Assembly (NCBI GenBank): GCA_000432915.1
Contig: HF995226.1
Location: 10,497 to 37,818 of the forward strand
Length of the DNA: 27,322 nucleotides
Origin: Firmicutes bacterium CAG:194
GTDB lineage: Bacteria > Bacillota > Clostridia > Lachnospirales > Lachnospiraceae
Reading direction: 5' to 3'
In this document: in pieces, positions 7,826 through 16,240 of the stretch
Layout: every line of letters begins with the position of its first letter
How positions within the stretch are numbered: the stretch's first letter is position 1
Position numbers and translations under genes: made by a program
Notes under the pieces: generated by a model
Seen by the model: the letters and a program-made list of their open reading frames with translations, nothing else
What the model was told of the DNA's origin: nothing
The model's database searches: none

Positions 7826-9310
7826 ATGCCGGTTTTTGATTTTAGCGGAAAAGGAACAGGAAAGGCAGAGGAGGTTTGTACATATACAACCTTTATATCG
7901 GATGCAAAAGAGAAAAGCCCGGAGGATCCGATCCTTGTGATCAGTAATAAAGAGCAGCAGTGGAAGCATCACACCAATGGCCTTTTTACCAATCAGACAA
8001 AACGGACCTCTTTTGAATTCAAGGAAGAAGGAGAAACCTACCCGGCTGATATCTTAAAGGTAGATGCCAGATTTGTAAATCTGATCAAATGGCTGGGAGA
8101 GAACCGGATCAATGTCCGCCTTTCCGGTAAAAATACAGAGGATGGTTATGCAGTATACAGAATCCGGGAAACTGCATTTGGCGGTGGCACTAAGCTTTCC
8201 GCTGCAGACGGATTTTTACAGTATATGATTGAAAGACTGTTGTCCATGACAGCAGTGGAGGAAATCGAAGAGGATGATGATGCGGAAGAGGAAGGCGACG
8301 ATATGAAGATCACCAGCCTGCAGAGTATTTCCGATTTCATGACCTGCGCAGGAAGAACGCTTCCAGATAATATCAGACTCTGGGCAAGACGTAACCTTGC
8401 TGTGGCAAGATCCCATGAAGTTTCCCCGGAGGAACGCCGCCATGCACAGCGTGCCCTTTCCATTATGATGAATGTACAGTGGAAGAGTGATTATTTTGAG
8501 GCGATCGATCCGGTAGAGGCCAGAAAGATCTTAGACGAGGAACTGTATGGACTGGAACGTGTGAAGCAGCGTATCATGGAGACGATCATCCAGATCAACA
8601 GAACCCATACATTGCCTGCTTATGGGCTTCTGCTTGTCGGCCCGGCAGGAACCGGTAAGTCACAGATCGCCTATGCGGTAGCACGTATTTTAAAACTGCC
8701 GTGGGCTACACTTGATATGAGTTCCATCAACGATCCGGAGCAGCTTACGGGAAGCTCCCGTATTTATGCAAATGCAAAGCCGGGTATTATTATGGAAGCA
8801 TTCTCCATCGCGGGAGAATCCAATCTGGTATTTATTATCAACGAGCTGGACAAGGCAGCTTCCGGCAAAGGAAACGGCAATCCGGCAGATGTCCTGCTGA
8901 CTCTGCTTGATAATCTCGGGTTTACCGATAACTACATTGAATGTATGATTCCGACATTTGGTGTATATCCGATCGCAACCGCAAATAATAAAGAAGATAT
9001 CAGTGCTCCGCTGATGTCCCGTTTTGCAGTGATCGATATCCCGGATTATACATTTGAGGAAAAGAAAGTGATTTTCAGCAGATTTGCACTGCCAAAGGTT
9101 CTGAAACGGATCGGTCTTCTGGAAAATGAATGCATTATTACGGATGATGGTCTGGATCAGGTGATCATGCAGTTCTCCGACACAACGGGTGTCCGGGATC
9201 TGGAGCAGGCAGCAGAGCATATCGCAGCCAATGCGCTTTACCAGATCGAGGTCGATCACAAAAAACAGGTGACTTTCGATGCGCAGGCGGTAAAAGAGCT
9301 GTTTGCATAG
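7826..9310 (+). CDS. Lon-like AAA+ ATPase lacking the protease domain
   Basis: The start at 7826 follows AAAGGAG; the protein has 494 residues. The N-terminal ~150 residues match no domain I recognise and end in an acidic run (about 150-165). The region from about 235 (ARKILDEELYGLERVKQRIME) resembles the linker leading into the Lon AAA+ module. Seen: Walker A GPAGTGKS (272-279), Walker B region FIINELDK with Asn339 where Lon has Asp, sensor 1 NN at 387-388, Arg finger Arg399 in MSRF, and sensor 2 GVRDLE with Arg457. It ends soon after the AAA+ lid, so the Ser-Lys protease domain is absent. Likely a chaperone or remodelling ATPase; substrate unknown. Flanked by hairpins on both sides, so probably its own transcript. 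Confidence 0.85.
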   Translation: MPVFDFSGKGTGKAEEVCTYTTFISDAKEKSPEDPILVISNKEQQWKHHTNGLFTNQTKRTSFEFKEEGETYPADILKVDARFVNLIKWLGENRINVRLSGKNTEDGYAVYRIRETAFGGGTKLSAADGFLQYMIERLLSMTAVEEIEEDDDAEEEGDDMKITSLQSISDFMTCAGRTLPDNIRLWARRNLAVARSHEVSPEERRHAQRALSIMMNVQWKSDYFEAIDPVEARKILDEELYGLERVKQRIMETIIQINRTHTLPAYGLLLVGPAGTGKSQIAYAVARILKLPWATLDMSSINDPEQLTGSSRIYANAKPGIIMEAFSIAGESNLVFIINELDKAASGKGNGNPADVLLTLLDNLGFTDNYIECMIPTFGVYPIATANNKEDISAPLMSRFAVIDIPDYTFEEKKVIFSRFALPKVLKRIGLLENECIITDDGLDQVIMQFSDTTGVRDLEQAAEHIAANALYQIEVDHKKQVTFDAQAVKELFA

Positions 9311-9358
9311 GAGAGTAAAGTTAATATCATTCTAAATAAAGTAATATCGTTGTAAAAA

Positions 9359-9413
9359 GGGCGGCAAAACTTGATACAAAATGACATGTTTTGTATATTT
9401 TCCGCCTTTTTTT
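9359..9413 (+). terminator. Strong intrinsic terminator after the AAA+ gene
   Basis: Long interrupted stem: GGCGG pairs with CCGCC and ATACAAAA with TTTTGTAT, followed by seven or more T residues. It closes the AAA+ ATPase transcript. Confidence 0.85.
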
Positions 9414-9536
9414 GATGCTTTTTTTTCGAAATGGGTTGCGAAAACTGTGGCAACATATTATTATGAAAAAGCTGATTTTATAAAATTTTTATAATTAGGT
9501 GAAAGTAATTATTCTATATGGAGTGGATAAAACAAC

Positions 9537-10043
9537 ATGGATTACACGAGAGAAATCGCGATAGAAAGGCTTTTGAAGAGCTACCGATCCAGTTACAACA
9601 TTCATCCGGACGAAGATGACCGGAACCCGATCACAGCGCGCTGTGATTTTTTTGAGCATTCAGGGCAATATGTCATTTCCAAAAAGGCAGAGCTTTGGAC
9701 TGCTGATACAGAAGAATTCTTATATTTTCTGAATATCCCGCATCTCACACTTGAGCTGTATCAGAAGTGGAGAGATTATGTACATGAAGATGGCATGAAC
9801 CGTCTGCATGTCGGGCCGGGACATATGGCATCTTATATCACACCTGTATTCATCTGCGATACTTGTGACGAAGATGCGAGGAAGGCACTGAAAAAGTGTC
9901 ATATATCAAAAAGTTTTCATTTTTCACTGCATGGCTGGATGGATCACCATACTGCACTTGTAGAGCTGTCAACAGGACAGATTGATGCGAACAGGGGCGG
10001 CCGCCACACAGCGAAATTCATGAAAAAGGTACTATATTCGTAA
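9537..10043 (+). CDS. Conserved-looking hypothetical protein upstream of cstA
   Basis: A 168-residue soluble protein with no signal peptide or membrane segment. I do not recognise the family with confidence. It is rich in His and aromatic residues, with a CDTCDED motif near the middle and HGWMDHHTALVEL near the C-terminus, which could bind metal but shows no known site. It starts at an ATG with GGAG about 13 bases upstream, somewhat far. The 120-base leader is AT-rich with a TATAAT at 9490-9495 that could be its -10. It ends 22 bases before cstA and is probably co-transcribed with it, so a role linked to carbon starvation or peptide/pyruvate uptake is possible, by position only. Confidence 0.75.
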   Translation: MDYTREIAIERLLKSYRSSYNIHPDEDDRNPITARCDFFEHSGQYVISKKAELWTADTEEFLYFLNIPHLTLELYQKWRDYVHEDGMNRLHVGPGHMASYITPVFICDTCDEDARKALKKCHISKSFHFSLHGWMDHHTALVELSTGQIDANRGGRHTAKFMKKVLYS

Positions 10044-10065
10044 ATATGGAAGGGAGAACGAGTAA

Positions 10066-11799
10066 ATGAATTCATTAGTACTTCTTCTCATCTGTGTTGC
10101 CATTCTTGTAATCGGCTACATCTTCTACGGCGGATGGCTTTGCAAGCAGTGGGGCGTTGGTGAGAGCAAAACTGAGACACCGGCTCATACAATGGAAGAC
10201 GGTGTGGACTATGTTCCGGCAAAAGCACCGGTTCTGATGGGACATCATTTTTCATCAATCGCAGGTGCAGGCCCTATCACAGGACCGATCGGCGCAGCAA
10301 TCTTTGGTTGGCTGCCTGTAACTCTTTGGATTCTCATCGGAGGTATCTTCTTCGGTGGTGTGCATGACTTTGGCGCACTTTTTGCATCTGTCCGCAATAA
10401 AGGCCAGTCAATTGGAGAGATCATCTCCACTAACATGAGCAAGCGTGCAAAACAGCTGTTCATTATTTTCTCATACCTGACACTGATCCTTGTTGTAGCT
10501 GCTTTTGCTTCAATCGTAGCATCAACATTCGGTGCTGTATATGATGAAAGTGGTGCACTTGATCTGGCGAAATCCGCTACACCTGCATCAGTTGCTATGA
10601 TCTCTGTATTATTCATCCTGATCGCTGTCGTATTCGGTTTCTTTGTATACCGTAAAAACGTGCCAATGGGCGTTGCTTCTATCGTTGGTGTACTTGCAAT
10701 CGTTCTGATCATGGCAGTTGGTATGAATTTCCATCCGATCTATCTGTCAACAAAGACATGGATGTGGATCGTAGGTCTTTACATTGCAATCGCATCTGTA
10801 ACACCTGTATGGATCCTTCTGCAGCCACGTGACTACTTAAGCTCATTCCTGCTTTATGCAATGCTTGCAGTTGCGGTGTTCGCTGTTGTTGTGGCACATC
10901 CTACATTTGATGCAAGTTTCCCGGCAGTAACAGGTTTCGCAGTAGACAACGGAAACGGTGTCCAGTATCTGTTCCCTGTACTGTTCACAACAGTTGCATG
11001 TGGTGCTATCTCCGGTTTCCATTCACTGGTTTCCTCAGGTACAACATCTAAACAGCTTGATAAAGAAAAAGATGCCAAGCCGATCGCTTACGGCGGAATG
11101 CTCCTTGAGTGTGTACTTGCTGTATTAACTCTTTGTGCAATCGGTTATGCTTACAAGTGGAATCAGGCAAATCCTGACAGCGCACTTGTTGGTGCAACAG
11201 CTATCTTCGGTGGTGGTATCGCTCACATGGTTGACGATGTTATCCCGGGCAGCTACACAGTACTGAACTCTCTGCTCGTACTTACATATTCAGCATTCTG
11301 TCTGACATCTCTGGATACAGCAACACGTCTTGCACGTTTCATGTTCCAGGAATTCTGGCTTGAGCCTGGTCAGACACCAAAGGATATTAAGGAAGGCTGG
11401 AAGAAGGTTATGGTTAACCCATACTTCGCAACAATCTTAACAGTTGTACTTGGTATCTTACTTGGTATGACAGGATATGCTAAGATCTGGGGGCTGTTTG
11501 GTGCAGCGAACCAGTTACTTGCAGGTATCGGTCTGTTAGCAGTTGCTACATGGCTTGGTAATGCAGGAAAGAACAACAAGATGTTCTTAATCCCTATGGC
11601 ATTCATGATCGTTGTTACGATCTGCTCACTTGCTCTGACAGTAAAGAACCAGATTGGTATCATTGCTGCAGGCAGCGCTGACTGGGGTCCATATGCACAG
11701 GTTATCCTTGGTGCACTATTGATCATTCTGGCAATCATCCTTGTAATCGAGGGTGTCCAGACACTGAAGAACCAGAAAGCAAAAAAAGCTGACGCATAA
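10066..11799 (+). CDS. cstA: Carbon starvation protein CstA family transporter
   Basis: Multi-pass membrane transporter of the CstA/BtsT family, whose characterised members take up pyruvate or peptides during nutrient limitation. The start at 10066 follows GGAAGGGAG. It has 577 residues, shorter than the roughly 700 of E. coli CstA and similar to Gram-positive members lacking the long C-terminus. The hallmark HHFSSIAGAGPITGPIGAA lies near residue 60, followed by about 14 or more hydrophobic segments; FGGVHDFGALFASVRNKG is also family-typical. The last residues are a Lys-rich cytoplasmic tail. Codon use looks different from the neighbours (many TCA, ACA, GTT, CTT), which could reflect high expression. 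It ends at a strong terminator shared with feoAB. Confidence 0.93.
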   Translation: MNSLVLLLICVAILVIGYIFYGGWLCKQWGVGESKTETPAHTMEDGVDYVPAKAPVLMGHHFSSIAGAGPITGPIGAAIFGWLPVTLWILIGGIFFGGVHDFGALFASVRNKGQSIGEIISTNMSKRAKQLFIIFSYLTLILVVAAFASIVASTFGAVYDESGALDLAKSATPASVAMISVLFILIAVVFGFFVYRKNVPMGVASIVGVLAIVLIMAVGMNFHPIYLSTKTWMWIVGLYIAIASVTPVWILLQPRDYLSSFLLYAMLAVAVFAVVVAHPTFDASFPAVTGFAVDNGNGVQYLFPVLFTTVACGAISGFHSLVSSGTTSKQLDKEKDAKPIAYGGMLLECVLAVLTLCAIGYAYKWNQANPDSALVGATAIFGGGIAHMVDDVIPGSYTVLNSLLVLTYSAFCLTSLDTATRLARFMFQEFWLEPGQTPKDIKEGWKKVMVNPYFATILTVVLGILLGMTGYAKIWGLFGAANQLLAGIGLLAVATWLGNAGKNNKMFLIPMAFMIVVTICSLALTVKNQIGIIAAGSADWGPYAQVILGALLIILAIILVIEGVQTLKNQKAKKADA

Positions 11800-11835
11800 T
11801 ATGTGATCTGATAAGGGTTATTATTTTAAAATGAG

Positions 11836-11870
11836 ATGAGGCATCCGTCCGGATGCCTCATTTTTCTTTT
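11836..11870. terminator. Bidirectional terminator between cstA and feoAB
   Basis: Perfect 12-bp stem (ATGAGGCATCCG / CGGATGCCTCAT) with a 2-base loop, followed by TTTTTCTTTT on the plus strand. On the minus strand a TTTT run follows shortly after the stem. It serves the convergent cstA and feoAB transcripts. Confidence 0.88.
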
Positions 11871-11930
11871 ATCAAACGAATGATACCTATAATTAAATTT
11901 ATGTATGGTTTTCTGCCGCAGCCGCGAAAA

Positions 11931-14270
11931 CTAAAACAGACTGCCGGCAATATGTACCAGATAAGCCGCAAGCCAGGCGATCACACACTGACCGGCAACG
12001 ACCACTGCAGCCCACTTACCGCCAAGCTCACGTTTGATCGATGCAACCGCTGCAACACAAGGTGTGTAAAGCAGGCAGAAAGCAAGAAGGGATGCTGCTG
12101 AAAGTGGTGTCAGAACTGCCTGCAGGGAGGCGGTTGAGCCAAATAATATGGACAGCGTGGCAACAACACTTTCCTTTGCCATGAAGCCTGTGATCAGGGC
12201 TGTGGAAATACGCCAGTCACCGAATCCAAGCGGTGTAAAGACCGGTGCGATCAATCCTGCTACGGCGGCGAGAATACTGTTCTGGGAATCTGTCACAAGA
12301 TTCAGGTGCAGATCAAAGGTCTGTAAAAACCAGATGACGATCGTAGCAAGGAAAATAACGGTAAAGGCTCTTTGCAGAAAGTCTTTTGCTTTTTCCCACA
12401 AAAGCTGACTGACATTTTTAGCACCGGGAAGCCTGTAGTTTGGCAGTTCCATAACAAACGGAACGGCTTCTCCGTGAAACAGAGTAGAACGCAGAAGAAG
12501 TGCCATCAAAATACCGATGGCAATACCGCCAAAGTAAAGTGCGATCATAACAAGTGCACCATGTCCCGGGAAAAAAGCTGCAGCAAAAAAACTGTAGATC
12601 GGCAGCTTGGCGGAGCAGCTCATAAACGGTGTCAGAAGGATCGTCATTTTACGGTCCCGTTCGGACGGCAGGGTACGGCTTGCCATAACACCCGGAACCG
12701 TACAGCCAAAGCCGACCAGCATAGGAACAATGCTGCGGCCGGAAAGTCCAATCTTACGGAGCAGTTTATCCATAACAAAAGCAACTCTTGCCATGTAACC
12801 GCTGTCTTCCAGAAGAGACAGGAAGAAAAAGAGTGTGACGATGATCGGTAAAAAGCTGAGCACACTTCCGACTCCGTTGAAAATGCCGTCAATGAGCAGT
12901 GAGTGAAGCACAGGGTTGATATGTGCTGCGGTAAGGAGCTGGTCCGTCAGATGTGTCAGCGAATCAATCCCAAGCTGCAAAAGATTGGAAAGCGCCGAAC
13001 CGATCACATTAAAGGTCAGGAAAAATACAAGTCCCATAATGGCGATAAAACACGGAATGGCGGTAAACCGTCCTGTCAGCACTTTATCCATTTTCACACT
13101 GCGCATATGTTCACGGCTCTCATGTGGTTTGACGACCGTTTCTTTACAGATCTTTTCAATAAAGGTAAAACGCATATCTGCAATGGCAGCAGCACGGTCA
13201 AGGCCGCGCTCCGTTTCCATCTGGACAATGATATGTTCCAGTGTTTCCTTCTCATTTTCATCCAGCTGCAGCTGTTCCAGTATCAGATGATCACCTTCCG
13301 CCAGCTTTGCTGCAGCGAAACGGACCGGAATACCTGCAGATTCCGCATGATCTTCGATCAGGTGCATAATACCGTGCAGACAACGGTGTACAGCACCGCC
13401 GTGATCTTTTGCATCACAGAAATCCTGTCTGCCCGGACGTTCCTGATATTTTGTGACATGCATGGCATGTGCGACCAGCTCGCTGATGCCTTCATTTTTG
13501 GCGGCGGAGATAGGAATGACGGGAATACCAAGCATTTCTTCCATCTGGTTGACTAAAATAGAGCCACCGTTGACACGCACCTCGTCCATCATATTCAGTG
13601 CAAGTACCATGGGAATATCAAGCTCCATAAGCTGCATGGTCAGATACAGATTTCGTTCAATATTGGTAGCATCTACAATATTAATGATGCCTTTCGGTTT
13701 TTCATTTAAAACAAAGTTACGTGTTACGATCTCTTCATTGGAATAAGGAGACATGGAATAAATACCGGGCAGATCCGTTACAAGCGTATTTTTCTGTCCG
13801 CGGATCGCACCGTCTTTCCGGTCTACCGTAACGCCCGGGAAATTACCGACATGCTGGTTGGAGCCGGTCAGCTGGTTAAATAAAGTTGTTTTACCGCAGT
13901 TCTGATTCCCTGCAAGCGCAAAGGTCAGAACGGTGCCTTCCGGCAAAGGGTTTTCTTCCTCTTTATTGTGGTACCGGCCGCCTTCTCCGAGTCCGGGATG
14001 ATCGATAAGCTTTGATGTCTGCTTTGGCGGAAGCGGTTTCTTTTCATATATATTTTCAATTGTGATCTTTTCGGCATCTGCCAGTCTGAGTGTGAGCTCG
14101 TAGCTGTGGATACGCACCTCAACCGGATCGCCCATAGGGGCATATTTCACCATGGTGATCTCTGCTTTTGGAATGATACCCATATCCAGAAAATGCTGGC
14201 GCAGGGCACCTTCACCGCCAACGCTAACAATGGTTGCGGTTTTTCCGATCGGAAGTTCTTTTAATGTCAT
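11931..14270 (-). CDS. feoB: Fused FeoA-FeoB ferrous iron transporter
   Basis: Imports Fe2+ across the cytoplasmic membrane. The start at 14270 (MTLKELPIGK) has GGAG six bases upstream; an in-frame ATG at 14282 is possible but has a poor site. It has 779 residues. A FeoA SH3-like domain (about 1-75) is joined by a charged linker (about 76-115) to the FeoB G-domain. Seen: G1 GNQNCGKTT (121-129), G3 DLPGIYSM, G4 NMMD, G5 SAAKNEG. The helical GDI region and the membrane gate domains follow, with LVGFGCTVPGVMASRTL and FMSCSAKLPIY. G1 has Gln where Pro is usual. The free-standing FeoA and FeoC genes of other bacteria are not seen nearby. Divergent from the MATE exporter; iron-dependent control is expected from the family but not shown. 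Confidence 0.95.
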   Translation of the reverse strand: MTLKELPIGKTATIVSVGGEGALRQHFLDMGIIPKAEITMVKYAPMGDPVEVRIHSYELTLRLADAEKITIENIYEKKPLPPKQTSKLIDHPGLGEGGRYHNKEEENPLPEGTVLTFALAGNQNCGKTTLFNQLTGSNQHVGNFPGVTVDRKDGAIRGQKNTLVTDLPGIYSMSPYSNEEIVTRNFVLNEKPKGIINIVDATNIERNLYLTMQLMELDIPMVLALNMMDEVRVNGGSILVNQMEEMLGIPVIPISAAKNEGISELVAHAMHVTKYQERPGRQDFCDAKDHGGAVHRCLHGIMHLIEDHAESAGIPVRFAAAKLAEGDHLILEQLQLDENEKETLEHIIVQMETERGLDRAAAIADMRFTFIEKICKETVVKPHESREHMRSVKMDKVLTGRFTAIPCFIAIMGLVFFLTFNVIGSALSNLLQLGIDSLTHLTDQLLTAAHINPVLHSLLIDGIFNGVGSVLSFLPIIVTLFFFLSLLEDSGYMARVAFVMDKLLRKIGLSGRSIVPMLVGFGCTVPGVMASRTLPSERDRKMTILLTPFMSCSAKLPIYSFFAAAFFPGHGALVMIALYFGGIAIGILMALLLRSTLFHGEAVPFVMELPNYRLPGAKNVSQLLWEKAKDFLQRAFTVIFLATIVIWFLQTFDLHLNLVTDSQNSILAAVAGLIAPVFTPLGFGDWRISTALITGFMAKESVVATLSILFGSTASLQAVLTPLSAASLLAFCLLYTPCVAAVASIKRELGGKWAAVVVAGQCVIAWLAAYLVHIAGSLF

Positions 14271-14285
14271 GTTGGTCTCCATTCC

Positions 14286-14305
14286 GCCGTCTTTCGGTTG
14301 ACGGC
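14286..14305 (-). other. Hairpin next to the feoAB ribosome binding site
   Basis: GCCGTC and GACGGC form a 6-bp stem with an 8-base loop in the feoAB leader, about 15 bases before the chosen start codon. It could affect translation initiation; it may also be incidental. Confidence 0.35.
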
Positions 14306-14332
14306 ACAAATAGTAATGAAAGTTCTGTTTTT

Positions 14333-14359
14333 GCACTATCCTCTGTAAACCGATAGTGC
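14333..14359 (-). promoter_or_regulatory. Inverted repeat in the feoAB leader
   Basis: GCACTATC and GATAGTGC form a perfect 8-bp inverted repeat with an 11-base spacer, downstream of the feoAB -10 element and therefore in the untranslated leader. It could be an operator for a metal-responsive repressor or an RNA hairpin. It does not obviously match the Fur or DtxR consensus. Confidence 0.45.
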
Positions 14360-14386
14360 GTGTTATTGATAAAAAATCTCAGTAGT

Positions 14387-14416
14387 AGTATAGACATAAA
14401 TCAAAGAAGCGGTCAA
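14387..14416 (-). promoter_or_regulatory. Promoter of feoAB
   Basis: On the minus strand TTGACC (14416-14411), an 18-base spacer, then TATACT (14392-14387). It is close to the sigma-A consensus and places the start of transcription about 110 bases before the feoAB start codon. Confidence 0.65.
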
Positions 14417-14466
14417 TGCCTCGATTTGATTTTTTGGAAAAAGAAACTGAACAAAACGGCAAAGTA

Positions 14467-14475
14467 TGTTATAAT
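14467..14475 (+). promoter_or_regulatory. Extended -10 promoter of the MATE gene
   Basis: TGT followed by a perfect TATAAT (14470-14475), 40 bases before the MATE start codon. The -35 is poor, as is common for extended -10 promoters. Confidence 0.5.
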
Positions 14476-14515
14476 TCCGTAGGATAAAATCTTAGAAAGT
14501 ATGCAGGAGCATGAC

Positions 14516-15904
14516 ATGCAGACAGAAAACGGACAGAAGAAAAACAAATACGAAATAGATATGACTAACGGAACATTGATGGATAAGCTGATCTCATTTT
14601 CGCTTCCGCTGATGTTGTCAGGCATTTTACAGCTGATGTTTAATGCGGTAGACATTATCGTGGTTGGCAGATTTACAGGGAGCAGTGCACTGGCAGCGGT
14701 CGGTTCGACCACTGCACTCATTAATGTATTTACCAATCTCTTTATCGGGATATCATTAGGTGCAAATGTGCTGGCTGCCAGATTTTATGCAGCAGGCAGA
14801 GAAAAAGAAATGTCAGAGACAGTGCACACAGCCATCGCTCTTGCGCTTGTCAGTGGGCTTATCATGGCAGTGGTGGGTGTTGTATTTGCAAAAGGAGCAC
14901 TTATCTTAATGGATACTCCTGCAGATGTTATCGGACAGTCTGCTTTGTATATGCGCATTTATTTTGTAGGAATGCCATTTTTTATGCTGTATAACTACGG
15001 TGCAGCTATTTTGCGTGCAGTGGGAGATACAAAGCGGCCGCTCATTTTTCTGATCGTATCCGGTGTGATCAATGCATTGCTGAATCTGTTCCTTGTTATC
15101 GTGTGTGATATGGGTGTTGCAGGTGTTGCCATTGCAACTGTGATCTCCCAGATGATCTCCTGTATTCTGGTATTGCGCTGCCTGTATCAGACACAGGGAA
15201 GCTATCAGCTTCGGTTTTCAAAGCTGGCAATCAAAGGGGAGTATGTCGGACAGATCTTTCAGGTAGGTGTTCCTGCAGGTATCCAGAGTACGGTCATCAA
15301 TTTTTCAAATGTGCTGCTGCAGTCGTCCGTTAACTCCTTCGGCTCTATAGCTATGGCGGGGTATACCGCGGCTAACAATATTTTTGGCTTTTTGTATGTC
15401 TCAGTCAATTCCATCACGCAGGCGTGTATGAGTTTTACCAGCCAGAATTATGGTGCAGGCAGGAAAAAACGTATGGATCGGGTTTTGCTGGAATGTATGC
15501 TGCTATCGGTTGTATCTGCGCTCATCTTAGGTAGCAGTGCCTACCTGTTCGGACCTGAGATCCTGCGGATCTATACAACAGATCCGGCGGTCATAGCCTG
15601 TGGTATGGAAATCATGTTATATACAACTGTGACTTATTTTCTGTGTGGTCTGATGGATCTGTTCCCGGGAGCACTTCGCGGTATGGGACATTCGGCAGTT
15701 CCGATGATCCTTTCCGTGATCGGAACGGTTGGTACGAGAATTGTCTGGATCTATGGGATCTTTCCGCAGCACAGATCATTAAAGATCCTGTTTATTTCTT
15801 ATCCGGCCTCATGGATCATCACGATCGTCATGCAGGTGGTCTGTTACTATTTTGTAAGACGCAGTGTTTATGCAAAAATGCCGGATGAGATGCAAAGCAT
15901 CTAA
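14516..15904 (+). CDS. MATE family multidrug/antimicrobial exporter
   Basis: Cation-coupled efflux transporter with 12 predicted membrane segments in two homologous halves. The start at 14516 (MQTENGQKK) is preferred because AGGAG lies six bases upstream; the frame also has an ATG at 14501 without a good site. It has 462 residues, usual for the family. Seen: LPLMLSGILQLMFNAVDIIVVGRFTG in the first half, typical of MATE TM1-TM2, and the matching VPAGIQSTVINFSN start of the second half, plus SFTSQNYGAGR. It belongs to the NorM/DinF-type branch common in clostridia. Substrate unknown. Divergent from feoAB and likely monocistronic. Confidence 0.94.
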   Translation: MQTENGQKKNKYEIDMTNGTLMDKLISFSLPLMLSGILQLMFNAVDIIVVGRFTGSSALAAVGSTTALINVFTNLFIGISLGANVLAARFYAAGREKEMSETVHTAIALALVSGLIMAVVGVVFAKGALILMDTPADVIGQSALYMRIYFVGMPFFMLYNYGAAILRAVGDTKRPLIFLIVSGVINALLNLFLVIVCDMGVAGVAIATVISQMISCILVLRCLYQTQGSYQLRFSKLAIKGEYVGQIFQVGVPAGIQSTVINFSNVLLQSSVNSFGSIAMAGYTAANNIFGFLYVSVNSITQACMSFTSQNYGAGRKKRMDRVLLECMLLSVVSALILGSSAYLFGPEILRIYTTDPAVIACGMEIMLYTTVTYFLCGLMDLFPGALRGMGHSAVPMILSVIGTVGTRIVWIYGIFPQHRSLKILFISYPASWIITIVMQVVCYYFVRRSVYAKMPDEMQSI

Positions 15905-15924
15905 AAGACCGGAAGGAATGTTGG

Positions 15925-16069
15925 ATGGCGGTAAAAATGCTATGCATACCGGATCGTGAAACAGGCAGCGGCAGTTGCAGAAAAGGTCATGTACGGCTTG
16001 GAGGAACTGAAGGACAGTGGCTATTTGACGGTTGTGATCGTAAAGATTGTGAAGAAAATGAGCAGATAG
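15925..16069 (+). pseudogene. Small ORF apparently split by a +1 frameshift in an A5 run
   Basis: An ATG at 15925 is preceded by AAGGAA. Read straight through it gives a 57-residue frame (to 16098) that runs across a terminator stem. If one A of the run at 15933-15937 is skipped, the reading becomes MAVKCYAYRIVKQAAAVAEK and continues with YGLEELKDSGYLTVVIVKIV to a TAG at 16067-16069, exactly one base before the terminator. The shifted 47-residue product has protein-like composition: an amphipathic helix, then a hydrophobic strand-like stretch. It is therefore either a decayed small gene, a programmed shift, or a sequence error. The family is not recognised. Confidence 0.45.
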
Positions 16070-16095
16070 AAGGTCGGGCATTGCCCGGCCTTTTA
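16070..16095 (+). terminator. Intrinsic terminator before the fab operon
   Basis: AAGGTCGGGC / GCCCGGCCTT, a 10-bp stem with one G-T pair and a 3-base loop, followed by TTTA. It follows the frameshifted small ORF and insulates the fatty acid operon. Confidence 0.8.
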
Positions 16096-16103
16096 TAGAT
16101 TAG

Positions 16104-16126
16104 TTACAAAATATCGCGAAATGTAA
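16104..16126. promoter_or_regulatory. Dyad upstream of the fabH promoter, candidate operator
   Basis: TTACA and TGTAA flank a 13-base core containing ATCGCGA, directly upstream of the -35. The core resembles a sequence in front of the TetR-type gene at the operon end (25194-25210). It could be an operator for a lipid regulator. It does not match the FapR site I know. Confidence 0.35.
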
Positions 16127-16127
16127 A

Positions 16128-16157
16128 TTGTTTTGTGTATGGGGCGTGCTATATACT
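16128..16157 (+). promoter_or_regulatory. Promoter of the fatty acid biosynthesis operon
   Basis: TTGTTT (16128-16133) and TATACT (16152-16157) with an 18-base spacer, or TATATA at 16150 with a TGC extension. It is the only good promoter between the terminator at 16070-16095 and fabH. The leader to the fabH start is about 75 bases. Confidence 0.55.
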
Positions 16158-16240
16158 ATTACGAGCAGGATAAACGAAGTGGAAATACCATGCAGATGAA
16201 CCATACGAGTAAGTTATAACAAAACAGGATGAGGAAAACT

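Noticed and set aside
10245..10712. 155-codon minus-strand frame inside cstA
   Set aside because: Antisense shadow of a clear membrane transporter; it follows from the codon bias of cstA and has no start signals.
11908..11931. Inverted repeat GTTTTC/GAAAAC at the end of feoAB as a second terminator
   Set aside because: It has no T-tract on the minus strand, overlaps the stop codon, and a much better terminator lies at 11836-11870.
15925..16098. 57-residue unshifted frame with four cysteines as a metal-binding small protein
   Set aside because: It would have to run through the terminator hairpin at 16070-16095. The shifted frame ends cleanly before it and has better protein character.
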